Shown here piece by piece: positions 21,058 to 32,186 of a DNA stretch of 64,000 bases (positions within the stretch are counted from its first letter, which is position 1; each line of letters begins with the position of its first letter). A program made the position numbers and the translations under genes. The stretch is from positions 10,090,501 to 10,154,500 of the forward strand of contig NC_054758.1 in assembly GCF_018143015.1 (NCBI RefSeq), in the 5' to 3' direction. The notes below the pieces were generated by a model, which was not told the DNA's origin, made no database searches, and saw nothing but the letters and a program-made list of their open reading frames with translations. The DNA is from Lytechinus variegatus. Taxonomy: Eukaryota > Echinodermata > Echinoidea > Temnopleuroida > Toxopneustidae.

Positions 21058-21274
21058 CCAACGTATATGCCGACATACATATGCCATATTCCGATGAATG
21101 ACGCAAAATTGTACCGTTTTTTGTAATTTATCTACCCATTTTTATTTTTGGCAACTTAAAATTAATTTGTTTACATGTAAATTAGTCGTTTTTTGTATAT
21201 ATATATCCAACGGAACTGTTGCTCGGTGGCTATACATGTAGAGCACCATGAGCATGATCGGAGGGTCTTTGTTT

Positions 21275-21861
21275 TTAAGCGACAAGTCCACCCCAAAGAA
21301 TGTTGATTCGAATCAAAAGAGAAAAATCAATCAAGCATAATGCTGAAAACTTCATCAACATTGGATAAAAATAAAAAGGTTATGGCATTTTCATTTTTTT
21401 TTCACAAAACGGTTATATGTTTAACTCAGTGACATGGAAATGAGGGTTGGATGACGTCCGTCACTCGCTATTTCTTTTGTTTTTTATCTATTGATCCGAT
21501 TATACAATATTTCAATTTTTATAGATCTTTGTTTTGACAATAGGGACCAACTTGACTGAACCATAAAATGTTCAAACGGTGATAATTCCACAGGTTTAGA
21601 ATGAATAAAACATTGTTTCATATGACAATGAGGAAAAAAGTAGAATATTTCATATTTCATACAATAAAGTATAAAAGAATTAGTGAGTGGGTACTGTCAT
21701 CAGTCTCCTCATTTGCATACCGACCCTGATGTGCACATACCTTCAAAATGTCATAACTTTACATCCGATTTTTATGAAATTTTCAGATTTATGCTTGTTT
21801 GATTTTTCCTTTTTTGTATTAATTTATATCAATATTTTGTTGGGATGGACTTGGCCCTTAA
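21275..21861. mobile_element. MITE family M5 copy
   Basis: TTAAGCGACAAGTCCACCCC at the left and GGGATGGACTTGGCCCTTAA at the right are inverted. The interior matches 16512-17094 throughout. Confidence 0.75.
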
Positions 21862-22126
21862 TAAGACATCAACGTTATAATATGGATAGGCCGAGCCATA
21901 TTCTACATCTCATGTCTAAATATGGAGTATTATTTTTTATACCACAAATGACTCTTCATATACATAAATTGAAATTTTGATTTAAAGGCTAAATTCTGGA
22001 AATCGTGTTATTTTCAGGCAATATTTTGTAAAAGGATTCAGTAAAAATCTGTATCACTGAAGAAAGAATGAGGTTGTCGGAAAAAAAAAAATAATTGAGT
22101 TGTCCTGGGAAAAATGATGCACTCAC

Positions 22127-22181
22127 CTGAGAAAATAAAGCTGAGAAGAAATGAAATATTTGCAGTTGATATGGCTCTCAT
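22127..22181 (-). CDS. Candidate signal-peptide first exon
   Basis: From ATG at 22181 the minus strand reads MRAISTANISFLLSFIFSG and reaches a strong donor TCAG|GTGAGT. The stretch is short, hydrophobic after an Arg, and ends in small residues, as a signal peptide does. It could be the first exon of the EGF/FA gene downstream. However, it ends in phase 1 while the next exon found (19966) starts in phase 0, so at least one exon between them is missing or the link is wrong. Confidence 0.4.
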
Positions 22182-22643
22182 CGTGATGAAATGTAGTACA
22201 TCAATTGGTGTCACTTTGCTTTTACAAATCCCCGTTTTGCGGCTCACAAGAGAACAAAAAACCCACGCTGCACGAAACAGAGAGCTGCATGGCACATGCA
22301 GGTTCGCATACTGTATTAAAGTCTTTGATGCTCGACGGGCTCTCCATGCTGCCAGCGACATAATGTAGTGTTGTAGCAAATTAATCACATCTCAGTATAT
22401 CGATATACCCAGTAGAATTGAAAAATAACTATGTTTTACTTTTGAAAATTATGGAGGAATGCGGGGATTATTGTCGCCTCGTTATCTTCTTCGTTTGGAA
22501 TGTTTATTCAAAAAGCCCGAAGATTTTACATGCATGGTATTATTGCATTAATTATCACTATCAGTGCAATTGTCATAGCTAAATTGATTGTAGACCTCAT
22601 AATAATAGTCATTATCGTCACAATCCCTCTCACCATCATCAAC
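22182..22643. other. Intergenic, nothing recognised
   Basis: AT-rich sequence upstream of the candidate first exon. A promoter could lie here, but I see no distinctive motif. Confidence 0.4.
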
Positions 22644-22958
22644 CATTAGCGTACCTATGGGGAGGGGCAGGGGACAGACCCCCCCCCAGACGAGTCACAA
22701 CCCATGCAAGGGACGTACTGTATCCTTGGACCCCCCCCCCCCTGTAGAGTCACAAGGGACTCTTTTTGCTTGTCAATTTTTTCTGGTGCGAAAATTCCTT
22801 TATATCGTGTTATATCCTATTGAGGCCCCCCTTTTTTTGCTTGTCATTTTTCTACTACGAAAACCTTTATTTTTGGTTGAAGGCCATTTTTTTTGCTTTT
22901 CAAAATTTTTGGCGGGCGATTTTGCCCCCCCCTGCGGAAAATCCTAAGTACGCTACTG
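22644..22958. mobile_element. hAT-like MITE, same family as 13606
   Basis: CATTAGCGTACCTATGG at the left and CCTAAGTACGCTACTG at the right are inverted. The TTTTTTTTGCTTGTCA units and C runs are shared with 13606-13945. The flanks show no matching 8-mer. Confidence 0.65.
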
Positions 22959-23029
22959 TCGGCAATGCAATCCCTGCCATATCGTTAACATCAAAATCAT
23001 AAAAATTACAATCAATGTCACCGCCATTT

Positions 23030-23250
23030 TTATCATCATGATTATATTTACCATCATCATCACCATTATCATCATCACCATCATCATCACCATTATCATC
23101 GTCATCATCATCACCATCATCATCACCATTATTATCATTATCACTATCATCATCACCATCATGATCATCATGACCGTCATCATCATCACAATCACCACCA
23201 CCATCATCATCACCACCACCATCATCATCATCATCATCAATCACCATTCT
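23030..23250. repeat. (ATC)n trinucleotide tract
   Basis: About 220 bp of imperfect CATCAT/ACCATC repeats. Long open frames on both strands (poly-Asp, poly-Met, poly-Ile) are artefacts of the repeat. Confidence 0.95.
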
Positions 23251-23356
23251 CCTCCTCGCCTCAATCGCTTTCCCAAATATCATCACAGGCATCACCATTT
23301 CGACTGTAATAAATAAAGCAGTAACACCAAACCATGACAAAATTGATTGGAGCACT

Positions 23357-24383
23357 GTAAATCCGCATACATTGCTTTATTCGTTTTTATCATCCCAGAG
23401 TCACAAATTGCGTTTTGCGGTGAGTTTTTATTGAACGAATAAATTACGTCTTTTGTGCCATGCCATTACCGTACATAATGTATATACATAATATAAGAAA
23501 AAAAACAGATTTTCATACTGCGTCTTTTTAATTAATTGGGCCTATACATCATTGTTTGGTAATATAACACACCGTTGCAGGTCTTCTCTTTTTTCTTTAC
23601 TTCATATTACTTATTTGTAATTGCACTCATGATTTTAACTTTTAATTCCTCCTTTTTTTCCATTTCATGGTCAATATGCTATCTGGGTTAGTGGAGTATG
23701 TGTGGCTGATATTTTCTTAACTGGTTAAATATATTCTAATAAAATAAATAAAATAGTGACTGATGAATAGGATACATATTTCACCAATCGCATAATGTGG
23801 AGCGCGAGCTGATAATTTGTGATATTCCAACTTGAAAACTTGATATTCTAAGCATTTTTAAACCAAGTACAGAATGAGAACCTTACTAAACATGATGCAA
23901 GCGAAAACCGCGAACCCAAAATTTTGTATTTTTTTTAATCTAAAACGTATTATGTTTTACTTCAAAAATGTATATCAATGAGAAAGGGCACATTTCATTT
24001 GAAAAGAAGGCACTTTCCATTTTGAAAAACTGAAAACTTTAATAAGACCACTTAGTTCCCTTTTTGTGCTTAGTTTTAAAAATCTCACACGAAAAGGTTG
24101 CTACCTGTAGTGTTAAGGGTGCAATTTTGACCGGAATTTGATACCTTTTTATGAAAGTGTGTGACCAAGTTTAACACGTACTTCAAAGGCTACTCTATAC
24201 AATACTAGTTTCTCTTTGACTAATGGTTAAAGTCTGAATAGGGTTTCATACAGCAAAGTAGGAATAAGCCATTACCTCGACTACAACACTAGATTACGGA
24301 ACAGATTAGAGAATATCTTGATTATACCTCGGAATATCGAAGTTTATATATTTTATCTTTGCCGTACAAAAGCATACTCGTTC
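23357..24383. other. Intergenic, nothing recognised
   Basis: AT-rich, no coding or repeat signature I can name. It separates the EGF/FA gene side from the SLC1 gene side. Confidence 0.4.
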
Positions 24384-24391
24384 CTTTGAAC

Positions 24392-25535
24392 CAGTGGCGT
24401 AAGTACGGGGGGCATGGGGCCCCCCCCAAAAAAAAAAAAAAAAAAAAAAAAAAAACGGGGGAAAGGAAAAAAAGAGGGAGAAAGGAAGAGAAACGTACTT
24501 GGAAAGAGGACATTATTGTTCATTATAATGTTATATTATATCATAATTATGTTAAGTTATATTACATAAGAAACATTTTTAAACTAACTTCATGAAACAT
24601 AATTTGCTCAGGGGTTATGTCTTCATTGCTCCTGGTGCTCGCATTGTCTCTTTACCGAGATATATAATCCTGTTATACCAAAACCTCCCGTTTTCAAGTC
24701 AATATACACCAAAATGTCAAATATATTTCCTCGCCCTTCGAGTTATTATTGTTTTATGTACAATAGTATGCTTCTTTTTCAAAACTACTAAAAGTGATTG
24801 CCTCATTTTAAGGTCTTAATATAAAACATTTGATGTCCGTGCTTACGTTCGCAGTAGTGGATTGGTGAAATATGTCTGCTCTCCATGAATTCATAGAATC
24901 AGTCCTATAAATGTCCCCTTTTCTGTTCTGAATATCAAAAATTTTCAGCTCGCGCTTCGCGCTCGCATCAATTGGTCAGTGAACTACGTATGGTCTTCGT
25001 GAATTCCTAAAAACAATCCCTTAAATGCCCCCCTTCAGGTCTGAATTTCCTAAATTTTCTGCTCGCGCTTCGCGCTCGCAAGATTTGATTAGTGAGATGG
25101 GTATGTTAATCATTATTACAAGTGCTTTATGTGCATGTTTATAGATGTAATCCTAACAAAATTAGCAAGCGCTTATTGGCACTCGCATTAGATGACTATG
25201 GTGAGATGTATATACGCTTAATGGATTCCTAAAATATAGTCCTTAAAATCTTCCTGTTTGGGGTCAATATTTACAAAAATTCCAGCTCGTGCTTCGCGCT
25301 CGCATTATTTAGCGAGACAGGTACGTAACATGATTACAAAACAATGATTATGATGTCCCTTTTTAGGTCTTAACATCAAAAATTTTAAGCTCGCGTTTCG
25401 CGCTCGAATTATTTGACTAGTGAGATACATATCCCTTTAATGGCACTGTCCTTGAAATGTCTCTTCGCGCGCTCACTAAGTGACTTAAAATTTTTGCTGC
25501 TCCCCCCCCATGCCGTGACCCACGGTACGCCACTG
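24392..25535. mobile_element. Non-autonomous hAT-like element with exact 8-bp TSD
   Basis: The inverted ends are CAGTGGCGTAAGTACGG and CCACGGTACGCCACTG. The flanks are CTTTGAAC at 24384-24391 and again at 25536-25543, a perfect 8-bp target duplication. The interior begins with an A run after a G/C run and contains about five tandem units of 110-130 bp, each ending in a CpG-rich block (GCTCGCGCTTCGCGCTCGC type). No transposase. A sister copy is at 46759-47890. Confidence 0.88.
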
Positions 25536-25689
25536 CTTTGAACCATGGAGCTATTAACACGGTGTAGAACTGCAATGTGGGAGATTTGAACAGTAACCAT
25601 GCCCCGTCCAAAATTATACCGTGTGGTCAGCCGTACTGGATAATGCATATGGCAAATAGAAATTTAACCTTGTGCAGTTATGACCAATC

Positions 25690-25930
25690 GCAGGGTCAAA
25701 CGTTAGGGTATGTTTTTTTTCCTCAGATTTTTTTCTAAGACTAGCCAACGTGTTTAGGGTATTTTTTCCCCCAAGCATTTCCCCCAGGTTCATATTCCGG
25801 TGACAACTTCTTTAGGGGCTAAAATGTGTAAACAAAGTCCGCGAAAAAACTTGTTTAGGTGGTTATTTTGCACACAAAGGAAAACTCGTTTAGGGGGTTT
25901 TTAGAAATAATTTGGCCACGCGTATCACAG
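25690..25930. repeat. Fragment with CGTGTTTAGGG units
   Basis: Repeated GTGTTTAGGGT / TTGTTTAGG / CTCGTTTAGGGGG motifs match the interior of the CCCGGGG-ended MITEs (11153, 32187), but no ends are visible. It is a diverged relative. Confidence 0.4.
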
Positions 25931-26289
25931 CAATACATTTTGACTGTCCCCGGGCGACAAGTTGGCATTGTCCATGAATCTGTGGTCAATAAATATGATA
26001 GAAAGTGACTGGCTTTTCATGATCACAATCTTAAATCAGTCACATCTTATTACAGCGATTTAACAACATAATCATAAAACCTATTTTGATCATTCATTTT
26101 TCCCCCCATTATATTGTTTTATTTTTTTAAAACAAGACAACACATTGGTAATCATAATGCATATAGCATTTTCTTTTATTTGATATACGATTAATTACCA
26201 ATGTGCATAGAATGCCATGCTCAAGGGCAGAGCTAGGTGCCCCTGATCCCTGGATCTCCAAATCAAGCTCCTTAGACCACTTTTCGTCG

Positions 26290-26625
26290 GGGTTACACTT
26301 CGTAATTCCGAAACACGTAAATTGCCTATACCTCGATGTTCGTTAATCCGAAAACGTAAAAGGGTTCGTTAATCCAAACATTTGTGGCGTTATTCCGAAG
26401 GTTCGACAATCCGAAAACGAAATAAGGTTCGATGTTCCGAAGGTTCGTTAATCCGAAAACGAAATAAGGTTCGTTAATCATTTCGTTTTCGGATCAACGA
26501 ACCTTCGGAATTACGAACCTCATTTCCTTTTCGGATTAACGAAATTTCGGAATTACGAACCTCATTTTGTTTTTAGACTAACGAACCTTTGGAATATCCG
26601 AATCTTCGGAATTACAAATGTATGC
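26290..26625. repeat. Foldback of TTCGTTAATCCGAAAAC units
   Basis: The left half has direct units of about 38 bp around CCGAAGGTTCGTTAATCCG. From about 26487 the same units appear inverted (CGGATTAACGAA, TTCGGAATTACGAACC). The symmetry point is near 26487. Confidence 0.8.
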
Positions 26626-26723
26626 GGGCGTCGGCACATCCGCAATATCATAATTTTAATATCTGAATATCGTCCAGCGCTAAGAGAGCGGAATCAAAAT
26701 CGGTTAAAATCACACCACGCAGC

Positions 26724-26856
26724 TTAGTTTGGAAATATCATTCGAAAAATACCAACCCCTTTGTCGGGTGTGTCTAGCTCCTGTTTAGAGAGATGATAGA
26801 CTATACCAGCTCCGTAAGAATCTCCAACTACGTTGATGGAGGTACGGCAACGACCC
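26724..26856 (-). CDS. SLC1 transporter, TM8 and C-terminal exon
   Basis: After a TAATTACAG acceptor, and joined in phase 2 to the exon at 27521, this encodes [18 protein letters not shown] and [12 protein letters not shown]: transmembrane segment 8 and the start of the cytosolic tail of an SLC1 family (EAAT/ASCT) transporter. The substrate-carboxylate Arg, the Asn and the Na-site Asp (R-T-x-x-N-V-x-G-D) are present. The residue three before that Arg, Asp in essentially all transporting members, is Gly here. The frame stops at 26724 after a short tail; alternatively a donor at 26752|26753 (GTTG|GTATTT) leads to a further exon not found. Confidence 0.85.
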
Positions 26857-27298
26857 CTGTAATTAAATGAGGGAAAATCATTAATGACGTACCTGGACAA
26901 TCTCGTCGGGATGGGCAAATAAAAATAGTCTGACCACTATGAGGTCAAAAATCGTTGCAATTTCCTGTAAAATAAAGTTCAAAGGTCGTCGTTTTCTCCG
27001 AAGGCATTTTGTCTCCATTTTATTTGTACTACTAGCAAACAAATGTTAAAAGTCACCACCATTTTAGAGTAAACCGTCAAAAAAAGTTATTGACGTGCAA
27101 AAAAAATCATGTTCACTGTCATTGTTAAAAAAATGGAAGAAATATAATTATCACAATATAGAAACACACGTAATTAAGGAGTATAAGGATAACTATATGA
27201 GCATGATCACAGCAATTTTAATTCTTGAACAGAGAGATTTTAACAGAATGCAAAAAGCGGGAAGATTAAGTAGTTAACGTTGTTAAACGGAGCGTAAG

Positions 27299-27480
27299 AG
27301 AAATGAGAAGAAGAAAAACATAAGAAAGAAGAAGAAGAGGAAGAAGAAGCAGAAGAAAGAGAAGAAGACTAGAAGAAAGAGAAAAAATGATGAGAAAAGG
27401 GAGAGGAGGAGGAGGAAGGTAAAAAAGACGAAAAAGAAGAGGAAAAAGAACAACAAAACAACAAGAACACGGAAAAACAA
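27299..27480. repeat. Purine-rich GAA/GGA tract in SLC1 intron
   Basis: Nearly uninterrupted AAGAAGAGG-type purines on the plus strand. The leucine/phenylalanine-rich frames opposite are artefacts. Confidence 0.9.
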
Positions 27481-27520
27481 AAAGAACGGAGTATAGAAAA
27501 GTCAACATTTGAGCGCCTAC

Positions 27521-27655
27521 AGAAACCAGTCGACAGCCATAAGAAGACTAATGTCTTCTATCGGAAAATTAACGGCAGTCAACACCAGTACCAGGGTGAC
27601 TATGCCCGCACTTGGTATACTAGCGGCACCAATGCTACCGAGGGTAGCTGTAAGA
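27521..27655 (-). CDS. SLC1 transporter, HP2 hairpin exon
   Basis: A 135-bp phase 2-2 exon between ACTGCAG|TCTTACAG and TTTCT|GTAGGC. It encodes [17 protein letters not shown], matching hairpin 2 (the extracellular gate) of SLC1 transporters, then [25 protein letters not shown] leading into TM8. In family members the tip reads SIGAAGIPQAG; here two tip residues differ (Ser for Gly, Ser for Gln). It joins in frame to exons at 28559 and 26856. Confidence 0.92.
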
Positions 27656-27845
27656 CTGCAAAAACAAAGAACAAAGGTAGAAATATAACTGAGACAAGAA
27701 TTGTGCTCGACAAACACTTTCACTAACACGACTAATTTCTTTATCATCATCATCATCATTGCACTGTTTGTCTTTTTTTCCTTCCCCCTTCCTTTTGAGG
27801 CCTTTATCAATTGAGTTCTCCCACAATTCGAAATGTATCATGTCA

Positions 27846-27849
<4 letters not shown>

Positions 27850-27903
<54 letters not shown>
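27850..27903. repeat. (TA)n microsatellite
   Basis: A TA run in an SLC1 intron; the neighbouring YIYIYI open frame is an artefact. Confidence 0.95.
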
Positions 27904-27905
<2 letters not shown>

Positions 27906-28558
27906 CGCTATATGTTTAATTTTAATTTAAAAATGAAGAAATTTATCAGGTATAAATATATTTCAATTACATTGTTAAAATATATATGCATATGTTATTC
28001 ATTATTTCATTTGCTTATTGTTATGTTATGCTAAGAAAAAAATGATTACTCTTGTATATACTTTTGTTATTGCAATGTGGAAATAAATAAATCAAATCAA
28101 ATCATCATCATCATCATAGTACGGAAGAATTAAGTAGGTGATCTTGTAGTGCTTCCGATCATTTCTTAGAGACTACTTTTACTGGTCTTTAAAACAACTG
28201 ACAAACCCGTTATTCTTAAGAATAAAAAGATAGTTTAACCAGATGAGAACATTTCCAGATGAATACTATTATGTATTTAGTGATCGTCGTAAACACCTCA
28301 AGACAAATATTTTTTAATGTGAAATATTGAATCGTGAGACAGAAAATCCATCCTTAAGTTGAGAGCAATTTGATTCGATAGGATTTCATTATTTCACGTT
28401 CAACAAAAACATACGTCTTAAGTAAATGAGAACACAATGACAACAAAACTAAATATAAACATTTTAACTTGGTCACCAATGTAAGGCAAGAAATACAAAC
28501 TATAAGTATTATTTGTGACAATGAAGAGAAGAAGAAGAAAAAAAAACTCATATCCTAC

Positions 28559-28753
28559 CTTATAGTGAGGATCTTAGAAAAAGGCATAGCAAAGCCATTC
28601 ATTTGCCCAATGAAGATGGTGGCAACCGCTTCGTAGAGGGCGGTGCCGTCCATATTGACAGTAGCGCCAATGGGCAGAACGAATCGTGTTACTCGCTTGT
28701 CCACTTTCAGGTTATCCTCAAGGCAACGAAAGGTTACAGGAAGTGTCGCATAA
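28559..28753 (-). CDS. SLC1 transporter, HP1-end and TM7 exon
   Basis: This 195-bp exon (acceptor TTTCTCAG, donor TAAG|GTAGGA, phase 2-2) encodes the end of hairpin 1 ([10 protein letters not shown]), the linker [17 protein letters not shown], and TM7 with the invariant [10 protein letters not shown] sodium/substrate motif, then [11 protein letters not shown]. The NMDGT motif identifies SLC1 with near certainty. The first full codon is Tyr where EAATs have the last Ser of the SSSS stretch. Confidence 0.95.
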
Positions 28754-29861
28754 CTGAGAAAGGACAACAAAAAGTGTGGGTTGAAATTACAGAGGGGTGG
28801 TATCAGGGATAAGAATATAGTAGGGACAGTGCCATTTGGAATACGCTCCCAAAAGCTGCTTTAACTTCGACCTCTATAGCTGGCTTCCGGGGAGCAACAT
28901 TGCCTATCATTCAGCAATAAGATGCTGTAAGAAGGACACACACGCACCACCCGCACACTGCACCTAGCACACTGTACATAGTGCACCAAGAATACCACCA
29001 CAGGATCAGCACCTCGACTGAAGCACTGTCATGCAGCACCTGACACAGCACAACCCTCTTCAGGACAGCGTGTACGCTTTTGGGGAGAGTACTTCTTCTA
29101 GGTTCAAGGGTTGTCAAAATAATGGCGGAGGCAAAATGATACGATCCTAGAAGTGACTTCATCCTCATTTTGTGTGATATGATATTCCTTCCTCAAACCT
29201 AGGCAGGTAGGATGTTATAAGTAGTTTTAAGACTCGGTCAACCCCTTTTCAGAATTTCTTCCCGACTTCAAATAATCCCCGGCCTTGATTTAAAAACATG
29301 AAATTCGTGCCCTATAATCGTTGAAAATTATAATGAAATCTTGAAATTAAACTGAACCGAACCGTCCGCCAATATTTTTATGTTGACGACTTCGTCGCCG
29401 CTTCGAACCGTTAGGCAGCCGTTGCAGCTGAAGCCAAAAAACCCAACAAAATCTGTATACAGTTCTGTAGACCGACCGGTCTGAACGTGGTCAGATGCTT
29501 TTACTAAAGATGATCTCTGTCTACATATACAGCGCGCGCAGCGATGATATTGAGGTTAATTTTTCGAATTTCGCAAAATATTACAACGATGCTCTAAACT
29601 TTAAGGATTAAAATCAATCCAGATGATATTACGAACATAGTGACCAACCAATATCAGATTTACATTTCAACCTCGCGTATTTGAATCCAAAGCTTATTTT
29701 TTAATTGAAATATTTGAGAGTTAAAAGTTAATCCTTATAGGGTCAAAATGTACTGTAAATCCATTGTTCGGCCGGTGAGTTCACTCAATTCTACTAAGCC
29801 TACAGGGGGTAGCTCGAGCTATCGAATCGAACTTAAATCATACCAACCAGAGGTAACTCAC

Positions 29862-30092
29862 CTAGACGCAGTAGCGAAAGCTGTGAGCCACGCTTGAAGA
29901 ATGCCTTCAAAGAATCGGAGAGGGTTCGTCCTGGTAGTGGCGTAGAAGATGGTCATGAGAATAGCAAGATGGACAAGAAGTCCGAGCACAACAGTTAACA
30001 TGTATAAGCCGAGAGTGGGTAAAACTTCTGAGAGGTCCTTCATCGAAAGAATCTTTGCGCAGATGAGACTCATGATGCCAACCGGTGAGTAC
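29862..30092 (-). CDS. SLC1 transporter, TM4c-TM5-TM6 region exon
   Basis: The exon starts after CCCCCAG in phase 1 (Trp codon completed to WYSPVGIM) and ends TCTAG|GTGAGT in phase 2. It encodes YSPVGIMSLICAKIL, GLYMLTVVLGLLVH, a hydrophobic ILMTIFYATT and NPLRFFEGILQAWLTAFATAS, colinear with SLC1A members (WYSPFGI, GLLIHG, NPFRFIGGLLQALLTALGTSS). The exon set covers roughly the C-terminal half. The N-terminal exons (TM1-TM4) should lie at higher coordinates but were not recognised up to 64000, so the 5' intron is very long or the gene is incomplete. Confidence 0.92.
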
Positions 30093-30724
30093 CTGGGGGA
30101 TACAAATTTGAGAATTTACCAATGAATCTAGAGGATGCACACTACTATAGGTTCCGGTCATATCGGGGAGTTCCCCCCTGACCAGTACCTAAAATGACGT
30201 CATTCATAGAAATATAAGTTCATATAAAATCAATGAAGCATCTCTGAGAACTTTTTTATCACATGAATATGAATTGGGACTGTTACTGCTTCACATAAGT
30301 CCAGTTAGGTGGTATCATTTGATACTTTTAGCATTTTATGGGCACTTTATTAGTTGCCCAAGAATACACATCATCACTGTTGCTGCAGATTTTTGTTGCT
30401 GGTATTGTTGTTGTTTGGGTTTTAAGGCGCTTACCATATGCATTCAGATATGAATATTTACCTAGCTAACTTTCAATGGGGTGTTGAGAAAAAATGTATC
30501 CACCATATTCTCACAAAACCAAAGATATTTGATGAACTCTTAACATTTATTTTTAGTTATTTTATGAATGATCATTTTTAACACATGAGCCTATGGAGAA
30601 AATTGTTTAGTGGTGTGTAGCCTGTACTTATTTGAAAGTGTTGACGCCCTCTACATTCGTTGAATGTCATTGATGGTTCGTGTGGTAGTGGGATCATACT
30701 TTGCGTGGCTGTCTTGGATTGTAG

Positions 30725-31310
30725 TTAAAGGTCAAGTCCACCTCAGAATTTTTTTTATTTGAATCAGTAGAGAAAATCAAACAAGCACAATGCTGAAAAT
30801 TTCATCAAAATCAGATGTAAAATAAGAAAGTTATGACATTTCAAAATTTCGCTTATTTTTAACAAAATAGTTATATGAACGAGCCAGTTACATCCAAATG
30901 AGAGAGTCGATGTTGTCACTCACTCACTATTTCTTTTGTTTTTTATTGTTTGAATTATACAATATTTCAATTTTTACGAATTTGATGATTAGGACCTCCT
31001 TGCCTGAAGCACAAAATGTTAAGATAATGGAATTCCATGTGTTCAGGGAGGAATGAAACTTCATTTCACATGACAATGACGAGAAAATCAAAATATTTCA
31101 TATTTGAAACAATAAAAACAAAAGAAATAGTGAGGTAGTGACATCATCGACTCTCTCATTTGGATGTAACTGGCTCGTTCATATAACTTGTTTTGTGAAA
31201 TGAAGCGAAACTTTAAAATGTCATAACTTTCTTATTTTACATCCGATTTTGATGAAATTTTCAGTGTTATGCTTGTTGAAATTTTCTCTTTTTACTCAAA
31301 TCAAGTTTTT
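30725..31310. mobile_element. MITE family M5 copy, right end lost
   Basis: It starts TTAAAGGTCAAGTCCACC and follows the 16512 copy to TTTTTACTCAAATCAAG, where it abuts the MITE at 31311. The terminal GGGGTGGACTTG block is missing. Confidence 0.75.
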
Positions 31311-31794
31311 CAAACACGTAATTTCCATATTCTGAAAATGCACCACTTAACAAGTATTGGCGTGTGAAACCCTACCCTTAAGTATTGAAAACAAAACGAT
31401 AGTCTTGGCAAATATTCCCTGAAATTAACCCCTAAACAAGTACAGGAATGTTATTGTTACGGGTCCTTCGGTCGTCGGCTTTACCTTATTTGGTTTAGTA
31501 CGACCCCACCTTCTACACCTTGCGCAAATCGGACTCTAAACACGAAGTGTTGGGGCAAAAAGGACATCCTTTATAAAACATTTTAATTTTGTTTTATCAT
31601 CCCCGCAAATTCGACCCTAAACACGTAATTTTCCTAGCGAAATAGATACATTTTTTCCATTATTTTTATGTTTTTGACACCCTTAACACGTTACGTACGT
31701 AACGTGCCCTATCGTGAAAAAGACATCTTTTTACGTGTTTTTTTTTTTTTGGTCGCGCATGGTATCCACTCGTCAATGTAAGTGGCCCCCGGGC
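31311..31794. mobile_element. CCCGGGG-ended MITE, truncated copy
   Basis: It matches 32187-32749 closely from the AACACGTAATTTCCATATTC block onward, through the 20-bp palindrome (31687-31706), to GAGTGG-type right end sequence and CCCCGGG. About 80 bp of its left end are missing, at the join with the M5 MITE. Confidence 0.75.
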
Positions 31795-32040
31795 CTAGCG
31801 TCCTTTGGCAAGGCGTCAATCTACAATTTGCCACTCTCTACCCAGGTGTTAAATGGGTACCCGGTAGGATGCGAAAGCCCAGGTAGTATGCCTAGCAATT
31901 GAGTCTTCGAGCTCTTGGAATGCTCCCCAGGGAGTTAAGAAGGTGCATTTATTGTATGCGGAAATGCAAAGATCCGATGTCGTTCCGTTGTGTTAAGCGC
32001 TATATAAATGCGGAATATCATTATTATTATTTAGAGGAGA
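31795..32040 (+). mobile_element. SINE, 5'-truncated
   Basis: The body CTCTCTACCCAGGTGTTAAATGGG is followed by GTTAAGCGCTATATAAATGCGG and a short ATT tail. No tRNA head is present. Confidence 0.6.
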
Positions 32041-32186
32041 CACAATATTAACGATTTGTTTTTGTTGATCGTGTCGCGATGACCACTCGTGTTTTAATGA
32101 CAATCAGGCTCGAATTAACGACCCACTACAACCCCCTGTAATTCAGAAGAAGAGCCGACTGGCCCGGAATTGTGACCGGTCAGTCC

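Noticed and set aside
22900-23355. Long minus-strand frame rich in Asp (and Met/Ile frames beside it)
   Set aside because: It is the translation of an (ATC)n tract; three frames are open at once, as expected for a trinucleotide repeat.
24950-25410. Regularly spaced short repeats resembling a CRISPR array
   Set aside because: The spacers are themselves similar units of a tandem repeat inside a hAT-like element with TIRs and an 8-bp duplication, and the genome is eukaryotic.
27266-27508. Leu/Phe-rich frames that look like membrane proteins
   Set aside because: They lie opposite a GAA/GGA purine tract in an SLC1 intron, with no start context or splice support.
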